Source: CAVPTL01 sp963729195 (GTDB lineage Bacteria > Actinomycetota > Thermoleophilia > Gaiellales > JAICJC01). From it: a stretch of DNA of 64,000 bases. The stretch spans positions 434,001 through 498,000 of the forward strand of contig CAVSNF010000020.1 of the NCBI GenBank assembly GCA_963729195.1, in the 5' to 3' direction. The notes beneath the pieces are model-generated. The model did no database searches. It was not told the DNA's origin and saw nothing but the letters and a program-made list of their open reading frames with translations. The first letter of the stretch is position 1, and each line of letters starts with the position of its first letter. The position numbers and the translations under genes were made by a program. Positions 20,731-30,245 of this stretch are shown here, one piece after another.

Positions 20731-21172
20731 ACTGGTACACGAGCACCGAGCCCGACAGGATCCGGTGGGGGACACCGAACACGAGCTGGCCGGCCACCGC
20801 CGCGCCCGGCTTGACCGTGCGACCCACCAGCGGATCGGGTACGTCGGGCTTGAGTGCGCTCAGAAACTCGCGGCGGTTGCTGTCCAGGAGCCAGAACTGG
20901 GTGGGCGTGATCGTCCCCGGCGTGTCGCCGGTGTTGGCCACCCGCAGGCGCACGATGGCGTAGACGCGGGTGCCGGGGAGCTCGACCTGGACGTCCACGT
21001 GGCGGCGCCACTCGATCTTCATGATTCGAACCGAGATATCGCCAAGGTGCAGCTCGGTGCCGGGCTTGGCGATCGTGTAGGTGGGCTGGGCCGGGCCGTT
21101 GGAGGAGGCGGGGGGCGCGCTGGATCCGCTCCCGGATCCTCCCGAGCAGGCCGCCGCCATCCCGGCGATCAC
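20666..21172 (-). CDS. lipoprotein with DUF4352-type immunoglobulin-like domain
   Basis: About 168 residues. The lipobox-like GMAAAC is followed by a Ser/Gly linker, then a beta-sandwich resembling DUF4352/telokin-like proteins: LHLGDISVRIMKIEWR, VYAIVRLRVANTGDTPGTI, FWLLDSNRREF, VKPGAAVAGQLVFGVP and LVYQF. Such proteins sit outside the membrane, with unknown ligands. The start GTG 21172 overlaps the previous stop as GTGA, but it leaves a signal peptide of only eight residues. The upstream in-frame sequence (RRIAATALVIAGMAAAC) looks like a normal signal peptide without a start codon, so a one-base error upstream may hide the real start. Last gene of an envelope operon. Confidence 0.7.
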   Translation of the reverse strand: MIAGMAAACSGGSGSGSSAPPASSNGPAQPTYTIAKPGTELHLGDISVRIMKIEWRRHVDVQVELPGTRVYAIVRLRVANTGDTPGTITPTQFWLLDSNRREFLSALKPDVPDPLVGRTVKPGAAVAGQLVFGVPHRILSGSVLVYQFKDAKAIAAATHVGLVQFVPK

Positions 21173-23054
21173 GAGAGCAGTTGCGGCGATGCGGCGGATG
21201 TCGCCTCTCCCTCTTCTTCCATTTCCGTCCGAAGTGCGCCCACGGACAATCCTTCCAGCGACAAAAACACGAAGCCGACGCCGACGCCGAGCAGCGCCTC
21301 GATCAGCTGGAGGCCGATCGAGAACGTCACGGCAGCCCGTGCAGGTACCGAATACAGCCGCGCCAGCAAGGTTGCAGTCGCGGCCTGAAACACTCCCAGA
21401 TTACCCGGAGTGATGGGGAAGAGTTGCACCAGGTTGGACGCCAGGAAGACGACTCCGGCGGCGCCCACTCCCACCGGGATCGAGTACGCCTTGAGCGTCC
21501 AGTAGATGCCCAGCAGCTGCGCCAGCCAGGACAGCGTGGATGCGAACAGCCCCCACACCAGCAGCCGCGGCTGACGGAAGATCGCCTGGCCCTGGCGCAT
21601 CGACACGAACACCGCGGTGAAGCTGATCCCCATCAGGTGCCACCAGCGCTCCACGTAGTCGGCCGGGTCGTGGGGAACGCGGTTGCGCCGGAAGCGCGCC
21701 CACAGCTCGATGATCGCGGCCGCCAGCGCGATCGAGAGCACCACCGCCGACAGCACCGCCAGCAGGTTGATCGCCTGCCGGGGCACCGGCACGTAGGCGA
21801 CCACTCCGATCAGCACCAGCACCAGCGTGATGCCCGACAGGATCTGCTCGGTGACCAGCGTGCCGACCGCGGTCGAGACCGGGAGATGGATACCCCGGGC
21901 GTGCAGCTTGCGGCGCAGCACCGACACGCGCGCGACCTCACCCAGACGTGCGAACAGGATCGTGTTCATGAGAAAGCCGATGAAGATCGCCGGCACGACG
22001 TCGGACAGGCGGGCGTTCACCCGCTCCTCGCCCTCGACCTTGTCCACGGCGGCCAGCGCCGCCTGCCAGGTGAGCGCCTTGGCGCCGACCGACGCCAGGT
22101 TGGCGAGCAGCGCCAGCGCCACGAAGCCGAACTTGGCCTCGGTGAAGACGTCGGCCACCACGCCGAAGCTGAACCGCTGCGAGACGGCCACCACCACCGC
22201 CACCAGCACCGCCGCCACCGCGATCGACTTGAGCACCATGCGCGGGTGGGGGCGCAGCTGATGTGACAGCTCGGTCACGGTCACGAACTCGAGCTCCCGC
22301 TCTCGGGCGGCGGCGAAGATCCCGGGCAGCGCCGCCACCGTCTGGGAGCGGTCGTCGCCGGCGCCGCTGCCGTCGCCATCGTGCAGCAGCAGGATCGCGC
22401 CCGGGTGCAGGTGCTTGGCGCAGCGCGCCACGATCACCTCGGTGCCGGGCTTGGCCGTGTCGAAGACGCTGCCGGTCCAGCCCACCACCCGGTATCCCAG
22501 CTCACGGGCGACTCGCACCACGAACGGGCTGCGAAAGCCGTGCGGGGTGCGGAACAGGTGGACGCCGTGCGGTCTCCGACCGCAGTCTCCATCTCGGCCT
22601 CGGTGGTGCGCAGCTGGCGGGCGATCTCCTTGGGACGGGCGAACGCCATGATGCCGTGGTCATAGCCGTGGCTGGCAAGCTCGTGACCCTCGTCCACGAT
22701 CCTGCGGGCCAGCTCGGGATGGGCGTGCACGTTGCGGCCCAGGCAGAAGAAGGTGGCCTTGATGCCGGCCTGGCGGAGGGCGTCGAGCACCCCGGGAGTG
22801 AACTCCTCGGTGGGGCCGTCGTCGAAGGTGATCGCCACCACCGGGCTGGGCGTGAATCCCCGTCCGATGACTTTGCCGAACACTCGCGAGTTGGGCGTGA
22901 ACGTGCCCCATGTCCACGCCATCAAGCCCAGCACGATCACCGCCACCAGCGTCTTTCCGTGAGACTTCTCCAGCTGCTCGCCGACGATCGCCGCGACCAC
23001 GATCACGACCGTCGCACAAGCCCCGTAGATGGTCAGTGTCTGGCGTTTGCCCAT
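21169..23054 (-). CDS. polysaccharide deacetylase joined to a UPF0104 (flippase-like/LPG synthase TM) domain
   Basis: Starts at ATG 23054 with two membrane segments, then a NodB deacetylase domain: VVAITFDDGPTEEFTPGVLDAL (metal Asp), ATFFCLGRNVHAHPELARRI, ELASHGYDHGIM (metal His pair), and LHPGAILLLHDGDG near its end. One +1 break lies near 22575. The same frame continues without a stop through VTVTELSHQLRPHPRMVLKS into an eight-helix UPF0104 domain (GFLMNTILFARLGEVARVSVL; QLFPITPGNLGVFQAATATLL). An internal ATG at the junction could start a separate second gene, but no stop separates the two parts. A fused deacetylase-membrane protein acting on wall or lipid-linked polysaccharide is the simplest reading. 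It overlaps the GT4 stop by 22 bp. Confidence 0.8.
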
Positions 23055-24221
23055 GACGGCTGCCGGCCGGCGATCAGGTCGGTGTAGTAGGTCTCGAGCT
23101 GGGCGGCGACCCGCGGCCAGGAGTAGCGCTCGAGGGCTTCCCGGCGGCCCGCCGCGCCCATCCGAACGCGATCGGCCTCGCTGTCCAGCAGACGGCCCAG
23201 CGCCGCGGCAAACAGCTCGGCCGAGTCGGCCGGCTCGATCATGTATCCGTGCACGCCGTCGCGCATCACCAGCTGGAAGCCCGAGATCCGGCTGGCCACC
23301 ACAGGGCGGCCGCAGCTCATCGCCTCCAGCAGCACCATGCCAAACGACGCCCGGTTACAGGGAGTGCAGAACACGTCGCCGCTGACCAGGTGGTTGGGGC
23401 GGCTGCGGTTCAGCCGCCCGGCGAAGTGGGCGCTGCCGCGCAGGTCGCCCAACTGGTGCTCGTACTTCTTGCGCAGCGGGCCGTCTCCGACCACCACCAG
23501 GCGCACCGCATGACCCGCGCTCGGCGTGCAGCAGCTTGAAGGCGTCGATCATCGTGTCGAGGCCGTTGCGAGGGTCGAAGCGGCCGACGAAGACGATGTT
23601 CTGGTGATCGCCCATCAGCTCGGCCACCGGCTCGGCCTGGGGCGAGAACAGCTCCGTGTCGATGCCGTTGGGGATCACGTGGTAGGCGAACGGGAAGTAC
23701 GGCGTGAGCGAGCCGATGCAGGCTTCCGACACGCAGATGCGACCGTCCAGGCGCTCGATCAGCGGGCGCGTCCAGGCGGCCAGGATGTCCATCCCGGTGG
23801 TCGGCGGAAACACGCTGTGGAAGGTCGCGACCGAGAGCGCGTCGTAGGGCGTGTGCTCGATCGCCCAGGCCGGCATCGGCGGGTTGTAGGGCGCGTGCAC
23901 GTGCACCACGTCGAATCCCCGCTCGCGAAACAGCTGGCCCAGGCGCCGGCCCAGCCACGGCCCGATCACGTGCTGGGTCTGGGCGTTGTTGCCCCAGCCG
24001 GGCACGTAGATGGGGATGATCGTGCCGATCCGCAGCAGCTCGAAGGTCGGCTCGGGGGGTGGCAGATCGTCGTCTCTGGCAGACGGCTGCACGACGTGGT
24101 TGCCGGTGATCACGGTCACCTCGTGACCCATCGCGGTGAGCGCCCGGGCCTGGCCGTCGACGTGCTCTGAGATCCCGCCCAGCGCCGGGTAGTAGAAGTC
24201 GGTGACGATCGCGATGCGCAT
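23033..24221 (-). CDS. family 4 glycosyltransferase (PimB/GT-B type)
   Basis: Begins at ATG 24221 (MRIAIVTDFYYPALGGISEHV), with the GGISEHV acceptor loop and VVHVHAPYNPPMP typical of GDP-mannose-dependent phosphatidylinositol mannosyltransferase-like GT4 enzymes. The donor domain shows VFVGRFDPRNGLDTMIDAF, then after a +1 break near 23515 RLVVVGDGPLRKKYE, and the nucleotide-sugar EX7E motif region SFGMVLLEAMSCGRPVVAS. About 395 residues. A TACCAT -10 (complement of 24231-24236) lies 9 bp before the start. First gene of the operon GT4, deacetylase-UPF0104, lipoprotein; the product is probably a glycolipid or wall glycan. Confidence 0.85.
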
Positions 24222-24230
24222 ACGGCGGTG

Positions 24231-24287
24231 ATGGTATCGGACGGGGTTTCCGGCCTCCCCGAGGCCGATACACGCCACCGGTATACT
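24231..24287. promoter_or_regulatory. divergent -10 elements for GT4 (minus) and fmdB-like gene (plus)
   Basis: Minus strand TACCAT (complement of 24231-24236), 9 bp before ATG 24221. Plus strand TATACT (24282-24287), 9 bp before ATG 24297. Both give 5' leaders of only a few nucleotides. -35 matches are weak. Confidence 0.5.
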
Positions 24288-24296
24288 CTAGGTGCT

Positions 24297-24636
24297 ATGC
24301 CCATTTACGAGTATCGCTGCACCAACGATCACCGATTCGAGGTGCTGCAACGGTTTTCGGATGATCCGATCGAGGTGTGCGAGGTGTGCGGCGCTCCGGC
24401 CGTGCGCGTGTTGCACCCGGTGGCGATTCACTTCAAGGGCTCGGGGTTCTACAACACTGACTACGGCAAGGGCAAGAAGAAGCCGTCCGATTCCAAGAGC
24501 GAGGGCGGCGGCGAGTCCAAGTCGGGCTCCGACTCCTCGTCAGGCAGCAGCTCGGGTGGCGACTCCAAGAAGTCCGACTCCGGCAGCGGCTCCAGCTCCG
24601 AGCTCCGGCGACAAGAAAAAAGCCGCCGAAGGCTGA
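24297..24636 (+). CDS. FmdB-family zinc-ribbon protein with Ser/Gly/Lys tail
   Basis: Starts at ATG 24297. The first 45 residues form the FmdB/CxxC_CxxC zinc ribbon: MPIYEYRCTNDHRFEV, with C followed by a His in place of the usual second Cys of the first knuckle, then EVCEVCGAPAVRVLHPVAIHFKGSGFYNTDYG. The tail is low-complexity Ser/Gly/Lys. A +1 break near 24600 separates SGSGSS from SSGDKKKAAEG-stop (24634-24636); without the repair the frame runs into the palindrome. FmdB proteins are small, widely conserved and probably regulatory; molecular function unclear. Convergent with the LCP gene. Confidence 0.82.
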
Positions 24637-24638
24637 GG

Positions 24639-24671
24639 GTGAATAAAAGGTGCCAGGCACCTTTTATTCAC
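24639..24671. repeat. 33-bp perfect palindrome, copy 3 (AAAAGG type)
   Basis: Arm GTGAATAAAAGGTGCC, central A, exact reverse complement. It fills the gap between the convergent fmdB-like stop (24636) and LCP stop (24674), 2 bp from each. In either direction the transcript would fold into a stem followed by a CACCUUUUAUU tract, so it can serve as a two-way intrinsic terminator. Confidence 0.95.
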
Positions 24672-24673
24672 TC

Positions 24674-25876
24674 CTAGTGGATCGAGCAGCCGGGGCCGTA
24701 GAGCGAGCCGCTGGCGGTGTGCTGGGGGGCCTGCTTGCCCAGGAACATGCCCAGCACTGCGGCGTTCTGCGGGCTCGAGACGAGCACGTCCTGGCCGCCG
24801 ATCACCTGCGGGCTGCCGCCCAGGTGGCACTGCAAGGTGCGGCTTGCGCGGAACTTGACCCAGCCCAGCTCGAGGAAGTCGTTGGCGGTCAGGTCGGTCG
24901 CCAGCGGCTTGGCGATGGCCCGGCCGATGTCGGGCAGATTGAAGATGTTCCACGGGCTCACCAGCTGATGGCCGAGCGCGGTCATGACCCGCTGCTGGCG
25001 CTGGGTGCGGGTGATGTCGGAGTCACGCGGGTTGGTGGTGTGGCGGATCCGCGAATAGGCCAGCGCGTGGCGGCCGTCCAGCGTGATCGTGCCCTTCTCG
25101 AACCGCCACCCGTGCCCGTCGAACGGCTGTGACGAGACCACCTTGTCGGGGTTGTTGATGGTCACCCCGCCGAGCGAGTCGATCAGCTCGCGGAATCCCT
25201 GGAAATCGACCAGCACCACGTGGTTGATCTTGAGCCCGGTGAGGTGGTTGACGGTGCGGATCAGAAGCTTTGGCCCGCCGTAGGCGAAGGCGGCGTTGAT
25301 CTTGTTCACGCCATGGCCGGGAATCGGCACATTCAGGTCGCGGGGGATCGAGAGCATCGAGATCAGATGCTTGCCGGGGTCGGTGCGAAAGATCAGGATC
25401 GAGTCGGCGCGCGCGCCGGCGACGGCGTTTGACCCGCGGCTGTCGGAGCCCATCACCAGCGTGTTCTGGCTGTTGAACAGCACGCTTCCGCTGGGCGCCA
25501 GCGCCGACTTGGTGCGCTTGTCCAGACGGGCGTTGGCCTTGGCGACCTCGTTGGAGAAGGCGCGATAGCCCAGGAACACCCACACTCCCATGACCACCAT
25601 GACCGCTGCCGCGGCCAGCAGAATGCCGCGCTTCCAGCCGATCCGGCGGGGCCGCTGAGGCGGTTTGGGGCGTCCCGGCGCGGCCACGATCGGCCGGTCG
25701 GGCGGGGCGCCCGGAGGAGCCATATCGGGGGCCGGCATGCCTTCCGGAGTGGGTCGCGGCGGTGCGGCGGTGGCGCCTGCGGCCGCGCCGAACTCAAATC
25801 GTGCGGCGTCCGGGTCATTGCCGGAGCGACCCCCTCGATAGGTGCGGAACCCCTTGCCCTGTTTCGATGCCGGCAC
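24674..25876 (-). CDS. LytR-CpsA-Psr (LCP) family wall-polymer ligase
   Basis: Intact. LCP proteins attach anionic or glycan polymers from lipid carriers to peptidoglycan. A Pro-rich cytoplasmic N-terminus (PPRPTPEGMPAPDMAPPGAP) with basic RPRRIGWKRG leads to one membrane segment (ILLAAAAVMVVMGVWVFLGY). The extracellular LCP domain then shows TLVMGSDSRG, ARADSILIFRTD, LISMLSIPRDLNVPIPG, VLVDFQGFRELIDSLGGV, ALAYSRIRHT and DITRTQRQQRVM, with the phosphate-binding Arg/Asp residues present. I prefer GTG 25876 because TAACAT lies 7 bp before it; GTG 25894 or longer starts are open in frame. Natural partner of the glycan operons in this window. Confidence 0.87.
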   Translation of the reverse strand: MPASKQGKGFRTYRGGRSGNDPDAARFEFGAAAGATAAPPRPTPEGMPAPDMAPPGAPPDRPIVAAPGRPKPPQRPRRIGWKRGILLAAAAVMVVMGVWVFLGYRAFSNEVAKANARLDKRTKSALAPSGSVLFNSQNTLVMGSDSRGSNAVAGARADSILIFRTDPGKHLISMLSIPRDLNVPIPGHGVNKINAAFAYGGPKLLIRTVNHLTGLKINHVVLVDFQGFRELIDSLGGVTINNPDKVVSSQPFDGHGWRFEKGTITLDGRHALAYSRIRHTTNPRDSDITRTQRQQRVMTALGHQLVSPWNIFNLPDIGRAIAKPLATDLTANDFLELGWVKFRASRTLQCHLGGSPQVIGGQDVLVSSPQNAAVLGMFLGKQAPQHTASGSLYGPGCSIH

Positions 25877-25882
25877 GCCCGG

Positions 25883-25889
25883 TATGTTA
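25883..25889. promoter_or_regulatory. shared symmetric -10 (TATGTTA) for divergent LCP and ROK genes
   Basis: TATGTT on the plus strand (25883-25888) ends 8 bp before the ROK GTG at 25897. TAACAT on the minus strand (complement of 25884-25889) ends 7 bp before the LCP GTG at 25876. The two hexamers overlap by five bases, so one melted bubble could serve both leaderless genes. Confidence 0.55.
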
Positions 25890-25896
25890 GCCACCG

Positions 25897-26850
25897 GTGT
25901 GTTGAAATCCTCCAAGATTCCTGCGGTCGGCATCGATCTGGGCGGCACGTCGATCAAGGCCGCACTGGTCTCACCGGCGCTCGAGGTGGTGGCTCACGAG
26001 TCGGTTCCAACCGACGTATCGAGCCAGAACTGCGCTGCTCGAATCGATCGTCGCGGCTGGTGGAGACGGTGCGGCGGCGGAACCGACGTGCAGGGAGTCG
26101 GGTTCGGCCTGCCGTCGCAGGTGAACCAGATGACCGGGAGGGTGATCGACTCCACCAACGTGCCGATCGCAGACGTCGCCTTCAAGGAGGAGATGACCCA
26201 GCGACTGGGACTGCCGGTGGAGATCGACAACGACGCCAACGTCGCCTGCCTGGCCGAAGCGCTGGTCGGCGTGGCCCGCGGGCTCAGCCATGTGATCATG
26301 CTCACGCTCGGCACCGGGGTGGGCGGCGGGATCGTGATCGATGGTCAGATCTACCGGGGTGCGACCGGCTACGGCGGGGAGCTCGGCCACATGGTGGTGG
26401 CTGAGGACGGGCCGCCGCTGTCAGGGCCACTGCCCCAACCATGGCTGCCTCGAGGTGATGGCCTCGGCGGTGGGCGTGATGCACGCGGCTCAGGCGATCG
26501 CCGATCGGCAGCCCGACGGCACCCTCGCCGCTGCCCGCTCCGCGGGGACGCTTGACGTCCACCACGTGATCGAGCGCGGTCTCGCCGGCGAGGCGGAGTG
26601 TGTCGAGGCGCTGGCGGTGGTGGGACGGCATCTGGGGGTGGGGATCTCCAACTACATCAACATCTTCAACCCCCAGGCGGTGGTGGTCGGTGGCGGCATC
26701 TCCGCGGCCGGAGAGCTGATCCTCGGCCCGGCCCGCGACGAAGCCGGGCGGCGGGCGCTGCCGGCACCGCTGCACGAGGCCACGATCGCGCCGGCCAAGC
26801 TCGGCAACACCGCCGGTGTGCTGGGTGCCGCCGCGCTGATCCTGTCGTGA
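25897..26850 (+). CDS. ROK-family sugar kinase, glucokinase-like (frame-broken)
   Basis: Phosphorylates glucose or a related sugar with ATP in the cytoplasm. GTG 25897 gives LKSSKIPAVGIDLGGTSIKAALV (phosphate-1 loop), then GFGLPSQVNQMTGRVI, LGLPVEIDNDANVACLAEA (catalytic Asp in DNDAN), VIMLTLGTGVGGGIVIDGQI, the zinc-site stretch GHCPNHGCLEVMAS, and NIFNPQAVVVGGGISAAGE. Breaks near 26030-26065 and 26425; the last is +1. The zinc motif is CPNHGCLE, a variant of the usual CxCGxxGCxE. Length about 315 residues matches glucokinases. Its stop overlaps rsmI as GTGA. Confidence 0.85.
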
Positions 26851-27654
26851 GCGGTCGCCTGACGGTGTGCCCGACGCCGATCGGGAACCTGGGCGACATC
26901 ACCGTGCGCGTGATCGAGGCCCTCCGCGCGGCCGACGTGATCGCCTGCGAGGACACCCGCCGCACCGCCACGCTGTGCGCCGCCCACGGGATCTCCACTC
27001 GCCTGATGTCGCTGCACGAGCACAACGAGCAGGCCCGAGCGCCGGAGCTGGTCGAGCGGATCGCCGCCGGGGGCCAGGTGGCGCTGGTGTCCGACGCCGG
27101 CATGCCGCTCGATCTCCGACCCCGGGGCGCGGCTGGTGGCGGCGGTGCTGGACGCCGGGCTGGAGCTGGATGTGCTGCCGGGGGCCTCGGCGGTGACCAC
27201 GGCGATCGCCACCTCCGGCCTGGCCGGGGGCGGGTTCGTGTTCGCGGGGTTCCTGCCGCGGTCGGCCGCGGCGCGCGAGACGGCCCTGCAGCGTTTCGAC
27301 GCGGCCGGGCTGCCGGTGGTGGTGTTCGAGTCACCGCGGCGGCTGCCGGCCACGCTGCGCGCGCTCAGCGAGCGTGACCCCGAGCGTCGCGCCGCGGTCT
27401 GCCGTGAGCTCACCAAGCTGCATCAGGAGGTCGCCCGGGGGACGCTGGCGGAGCTGGCCGAGCAGTTTCGCAGCGCTCCCCGCGGGGAGATCACGCTGGT
27501 GCTGCAGGCCGTCGATGCACCGGCGGCGCCGGTGCCTCTGGACGCGCTTTCCGAGCTGGCCGGGACGATCGGGGTTCGGCGGGCGGCGGAGCTGGGCGCA
27601 CGCCTTACCGGCGCGCCGCGCAACCAGCTTTATCGCGCGCTCACCGGGAGATGA
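26847..27654 (+). CDS. rsmI: 16S rRNA (cytidine1402-2'-O)-methyltransferase RsmI
   Basis: SAM-dependent methylase of the tetrapyrrole-methylase fold that 2'-O-methylates C1402 in the ribosomal P site. Motifs: LTVCPTPIGNLGDITVRVIEAL, ADVIACEDTRRTATLC, SLHEHNE, VALVSDAGMP, then DPGARLVAAVLDAG, VLPGASAVTTAIATSGL, FVFAGFLPR, VFESPRRL and CRELTKLHQEVARGTL. One +1 break at about 27112: removing a C from CCGCTCGATC gives PLISDPGARL. About 268 residues, as expected. The start GTG 26847 overlaps the kinase stop, and the gene runs 14 bp into the convergent AbrB-like gene. Confidence 0.93.
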
Positions 27655-27940
27655 CGCCGCCGGCCAGCTCGATCCTGCAGCCCGCGCACACATGGCGACC
27701 GTGATACTCGGTCAAGCCGGAACGCGTCCCGCAAAACACGCACACATCGTGTGGGGTGGAGAGCGTGATGGTGTCTCCCCGCACACCGATCTCGAGGGGA
27801 TCGTGGACCTCGATCCCGAGCCGCCGCCGGATCTCCACGGGGATCACGATCCGCCCCAGTTCATCGATCCGTCGTACGACGCCGCCGGCGCCGATCGCTG
27901 ATCGCGCCTTCGGCGGCCCCACCTGCCTGCCGCTGGCCAT
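27641..27940 (-). CDS. AbrB/SpoVT-type DNA-binding protein with C-terminal zinc knuckle
   Basis: 99 residues, intact. Residues about 20-65 form the swapped-hairpin AbrB fold (VVRRIDELGRIVIPVEIRRR, LEIGVRGDTITLS). The C-terminus has CVFCGTRSGLTEYHGRHVCAGC, the Cys4 element also seen in AbrB and Abh of Bacillus. It probably dimerises or tetramerises as a global regulator of transition-state genes. ATG 27940 gives an N-terminal extension (MASGRQVGPPKARSAIGAGG) longer than usual; an internal start near GTG at the VVRR position is possible. It lies head-to-head with metG. Confidence 0.82.
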   Translation of the reverse strand: MASGRQVGPPKARSAIGAGGVVRRIDELGRIVIPVEIRRRLGIEVHDPLEIGVRGDTITLSTPHDVCVFCGTRSGLTEYHGRHVCAGCRIELAGGVISR

Positions 27941-28025
27941 CGCCCACCCCTTCGCCCGTTAGGATGACTGCTCTGGGCGACCATACAGGTTGCAGCGAAC
28001 AATTGCCACGGAAGTTGTCAAACGC

Positions 28026-29525
28026 ATGTCTTACTCTGTCACCACACCGATCTACTACGTGAACTCCGATCCCCATCTGGGGCACGCGTACACGACCGTC
28101 GCCACCGACGTGCTGGCGCGTTACAAGCGCGCCCGCGGCGAATCGGTGTTCTTCCTGACCGGCACCGACGAGCACGGCGGCAACGTCGCCCGGGCGGCGG
28201 AGGCGGCCGGGATGGAGCCAAAGGCGTTCTGTGATCAGGTGTCGGCTCGGTTTCGGGCGCTGGCCGAGGCGATGGATTCCACCCACGACTTCTTCATCCG
28301 CACCACCGATCCCGAGCACGAGCTGCGGGTGCAGGCGTTCGTGCAGCGGCTGCGCGATCTGGGCGAGCTGTACGAGGGCGTGTACGCCGGGTTCTACTGC
28401 TCCAGCTGTGAGGTGTTCTACGCCGAGGCAGACCTCGTCCAGCCCGGAAATGTGTGCCCGATCCACAACCGGCCGACCGAGTGGCTGGAGGAGTCCAACT
28501 GGTTCTTCCCGCTCACCAAGTGGGCGCCCAAGCTGCTCGAGCTGTACGACCAGAATCCGGACTTCGTCCGGCCCCACACCCGCTACAACGAGGCCCGTTC
28601 GCTGATCGCCGGAGGGCTCGAGGACGTGTCCTTCAGCCGCGCCACGGTCAGCTGGGGGGTGCCGCTGCCGTGGGATCCGTCGCAGACCATCTACGTGTGG
28701 GTGGACGCCCTGCTCAACTATCGCACCGCGCTCGAGTACGGGCTCGGCCGCGACGTGACCGCCGAGTTCTGGCCGACCTCGCTGCACGTGATGGCCAAGG
28801 ACATCCTGCGGCTGCACGGCATCATCTGGCCGGCGATGCTGATGGCCGCGGGCTATGAGGTGCCGCGGGGCCTGTTCGTGCACGGCTACTTCACCTCCGG
28901 CGGCCAGAAGATGTCCAAGACGCTGGGCAACGTGATCGACCCGTTCGAGGTGGTCGACCGCCTGGGATCCGACGCGCTGCGCTTCTACCTGATGCGAGAG
29001 GTGCAGTGGGGGCAGGACGGCGACGTCACCTGGGAGGGTCTCCACCGCCGCTACGAAGGCGAGCTGGCCAACGATCTGGGCAACCTGATCTCGCGGGCCA
29101 CCAACATGATCGGCCGCTACCGCGACGGGCGCGTCCCGGCCGGTGAGAACGTGCTCGATTCCGTCGCCGACGACGTGTCGGCGCGGCTCGACGCGGTCGA
29201 CCTGACCGGTGCGCTGGAGCAGATCTGGGTGCTGATCCGGTCGGCCAACCGGTTCGTTGAGGAACGCGCGCCGTGGGCGCTGGCCAAGTCCGACGACCCG
29301 GCCGACGCCGCCCGCCTGGACGAGACGCTGTACACGCTGGCCGACACCGTCCGCAGCCTGGGCGTGCTGCTCACCCCCTACATTCCCCGCGCCGCCGCGG
29401 CGATGCTCGAGGCGATCGGCGATCCCGGGGCGACCGGGTGGGATCGGGCCGGGCTGAACCTGCTCGAGGCCGGCTCGGTGGTCACCCAGCCGCCGCCGCT
29501 GTTTCCCCGCGTCGCCGCAGAATGA
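28026..29525 (+). CDS. metG: methionyl-tRNA synthetase
   Basis: Intact, 499 residues. Charges tRNA-Met and initiator tRNA. Class I signatures: PHLGHAYTTVATDVLARYKR (HIGH-like) near residue 15, FFLTGTDEHGGNVARAA, a zinc-knuckle insertion CSSCEVFYAEADLV...CPIHNRP with only one knuckle, ESNWFFPL, YVWVDALLNY, KDILRLHGIIWPAML, and the KMSKT loop in SGGQKMSKTLGNVIDP. The anticodon-binding helix bundle follows; there is no C-terminal tRNA-binding extension, so it is the short actinobacterial form. ATG 28026 fits homologue starts better than an in-frame upstream start. The stop overlaps tatD as ATGA. Confidence 0.96.
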   Translation: MSYSVTTPIYYVNSDPHLGHAYTTVATDVLARYKRARGESVFFLTGTDEHGGNVARAAEAAGMEPKAFCDQVSARFRALAEAMDSTHDFFIRTTDPEHELRVQAFVQRLRDLGELYEGVYAGFYCSSCEVFYAEADLVQPGNVCPIHNRPTEWLEESNWFFPLTKWAPKLLELYDQNPDFVRPHTRYNEARSLIAGGLEDVSFSRATVSWGVPLPWDPSQTIYVWVDALLNYRTALEYGLGRDVTAEFWPTSLHVMAKDILRLHGIIWPAMLMAAGYEVPRGLFVHGYFTSGGQKMSKTLGNVIDPFEVVDRLGSDALRFYLMREVQWGQDGDVTWEGLHRRYEGELANDLGNLISRATNMIGRYRDGRVPAGENVLDSVADDVSARLDAVDLTGALEQIWVLIRSANRFVEERAPWALAKSDDPADAARLDETLYTLADTVRSLGVLLTPYIPRAAAAMLEAIGDPGATGWDRAGLNLLEAGSVVTQPPPLFPRVAAE

Positions 29526-30245
29526 TCGACACCCATGCGCACCTGGACGCCTGCCGGGAGCCCGCCGAGCAGCTCGTGACCGAGGCGGCAGCGGCGGGAG
29601 TGGGGCGCATCCTCACGGTCGGCCGCGAGCAGGCGATCGAGCTGGCCGAGCAGTTCGAGGGGGTCTCGGCGATCGTCGGCTGGCATCCGCACGAAGCCGA
29701 GGTGGTGGGCGACGTGTCGGCGATCGAGCCGCTGCTCGGCCCATCCCCAGGTCGTGGCCGTCGGCGAATGTGGGCTCGACTACTACCGCGACTACGCACC
29801 CCGCGACGACCAGATGCGCGTCTTCCGGGCGCAGGTCGAGATCGCCAACAGCGTCGGGAAGCCGCTGGTGATTCACACCCGCGAGGCCGACGAGGACACC
29901 TTCGCGGTGCTCGAGTCGGCCCGCGTCCCGGTGGTGTTGCACTGCTTCTCGTCGGTCGATCTGACCGACGAGGCGATCGAGCGCGGATATCTGTTCTCGT
30001 TTGCCGGCAACGTCACCTACCCGTCCGCCGAGCCGCTGCGGGAGGCGGCCGCGCGGATCCCGGCCGATCGCATCCTGGCCGAGACCGACTGCCCCTATCT
30101 CTCGCCGATACCGCACCGCGGCACTCCCAACCGTCCCGCCCACGTGGCCGTCACGCTGGAGCGGCTGGCGGAGGTGCGCGGCGTCTCGGCGAGCGAGCTG
30201 GGCGATCGGATCGAGCGAAACGCCGAGCGTCTGTTCGGGCTGTGA
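29522..30245 (+). CDS. tatD: TatD-family metal-dependent hydrolase (DNase)
   Basis: TIM-barrel hydrolase with 3'-5' exonuclease and quality-control roles. MIDTHAHLDACREPAEQL carries the first metal pair (HxH); after a +1 break near 29745 (removing one G restores HPQVVAVGECGLDYYRD) come GKPLVIHTREADED, VPVVLHCFSSVDLTDEAIERG, FAGNVTYPSA and ILAETDCPYLSPIPHRGTPNRP, all diagnostic. About 240 residues. Starts at ATG 29522 overlapping metG and ends overlapping rsmA, the usual metG-tatD-rsmA order. Confidence 0.92.

Noticed and set aside
24600..24677. fmdB-like protein ending in sequence encoded by the palindrome
   Set aside because: A +1 insertion near 24600 is evident; the repaired frame ends SSGDKKKAAEG at 24636, before the repeat.
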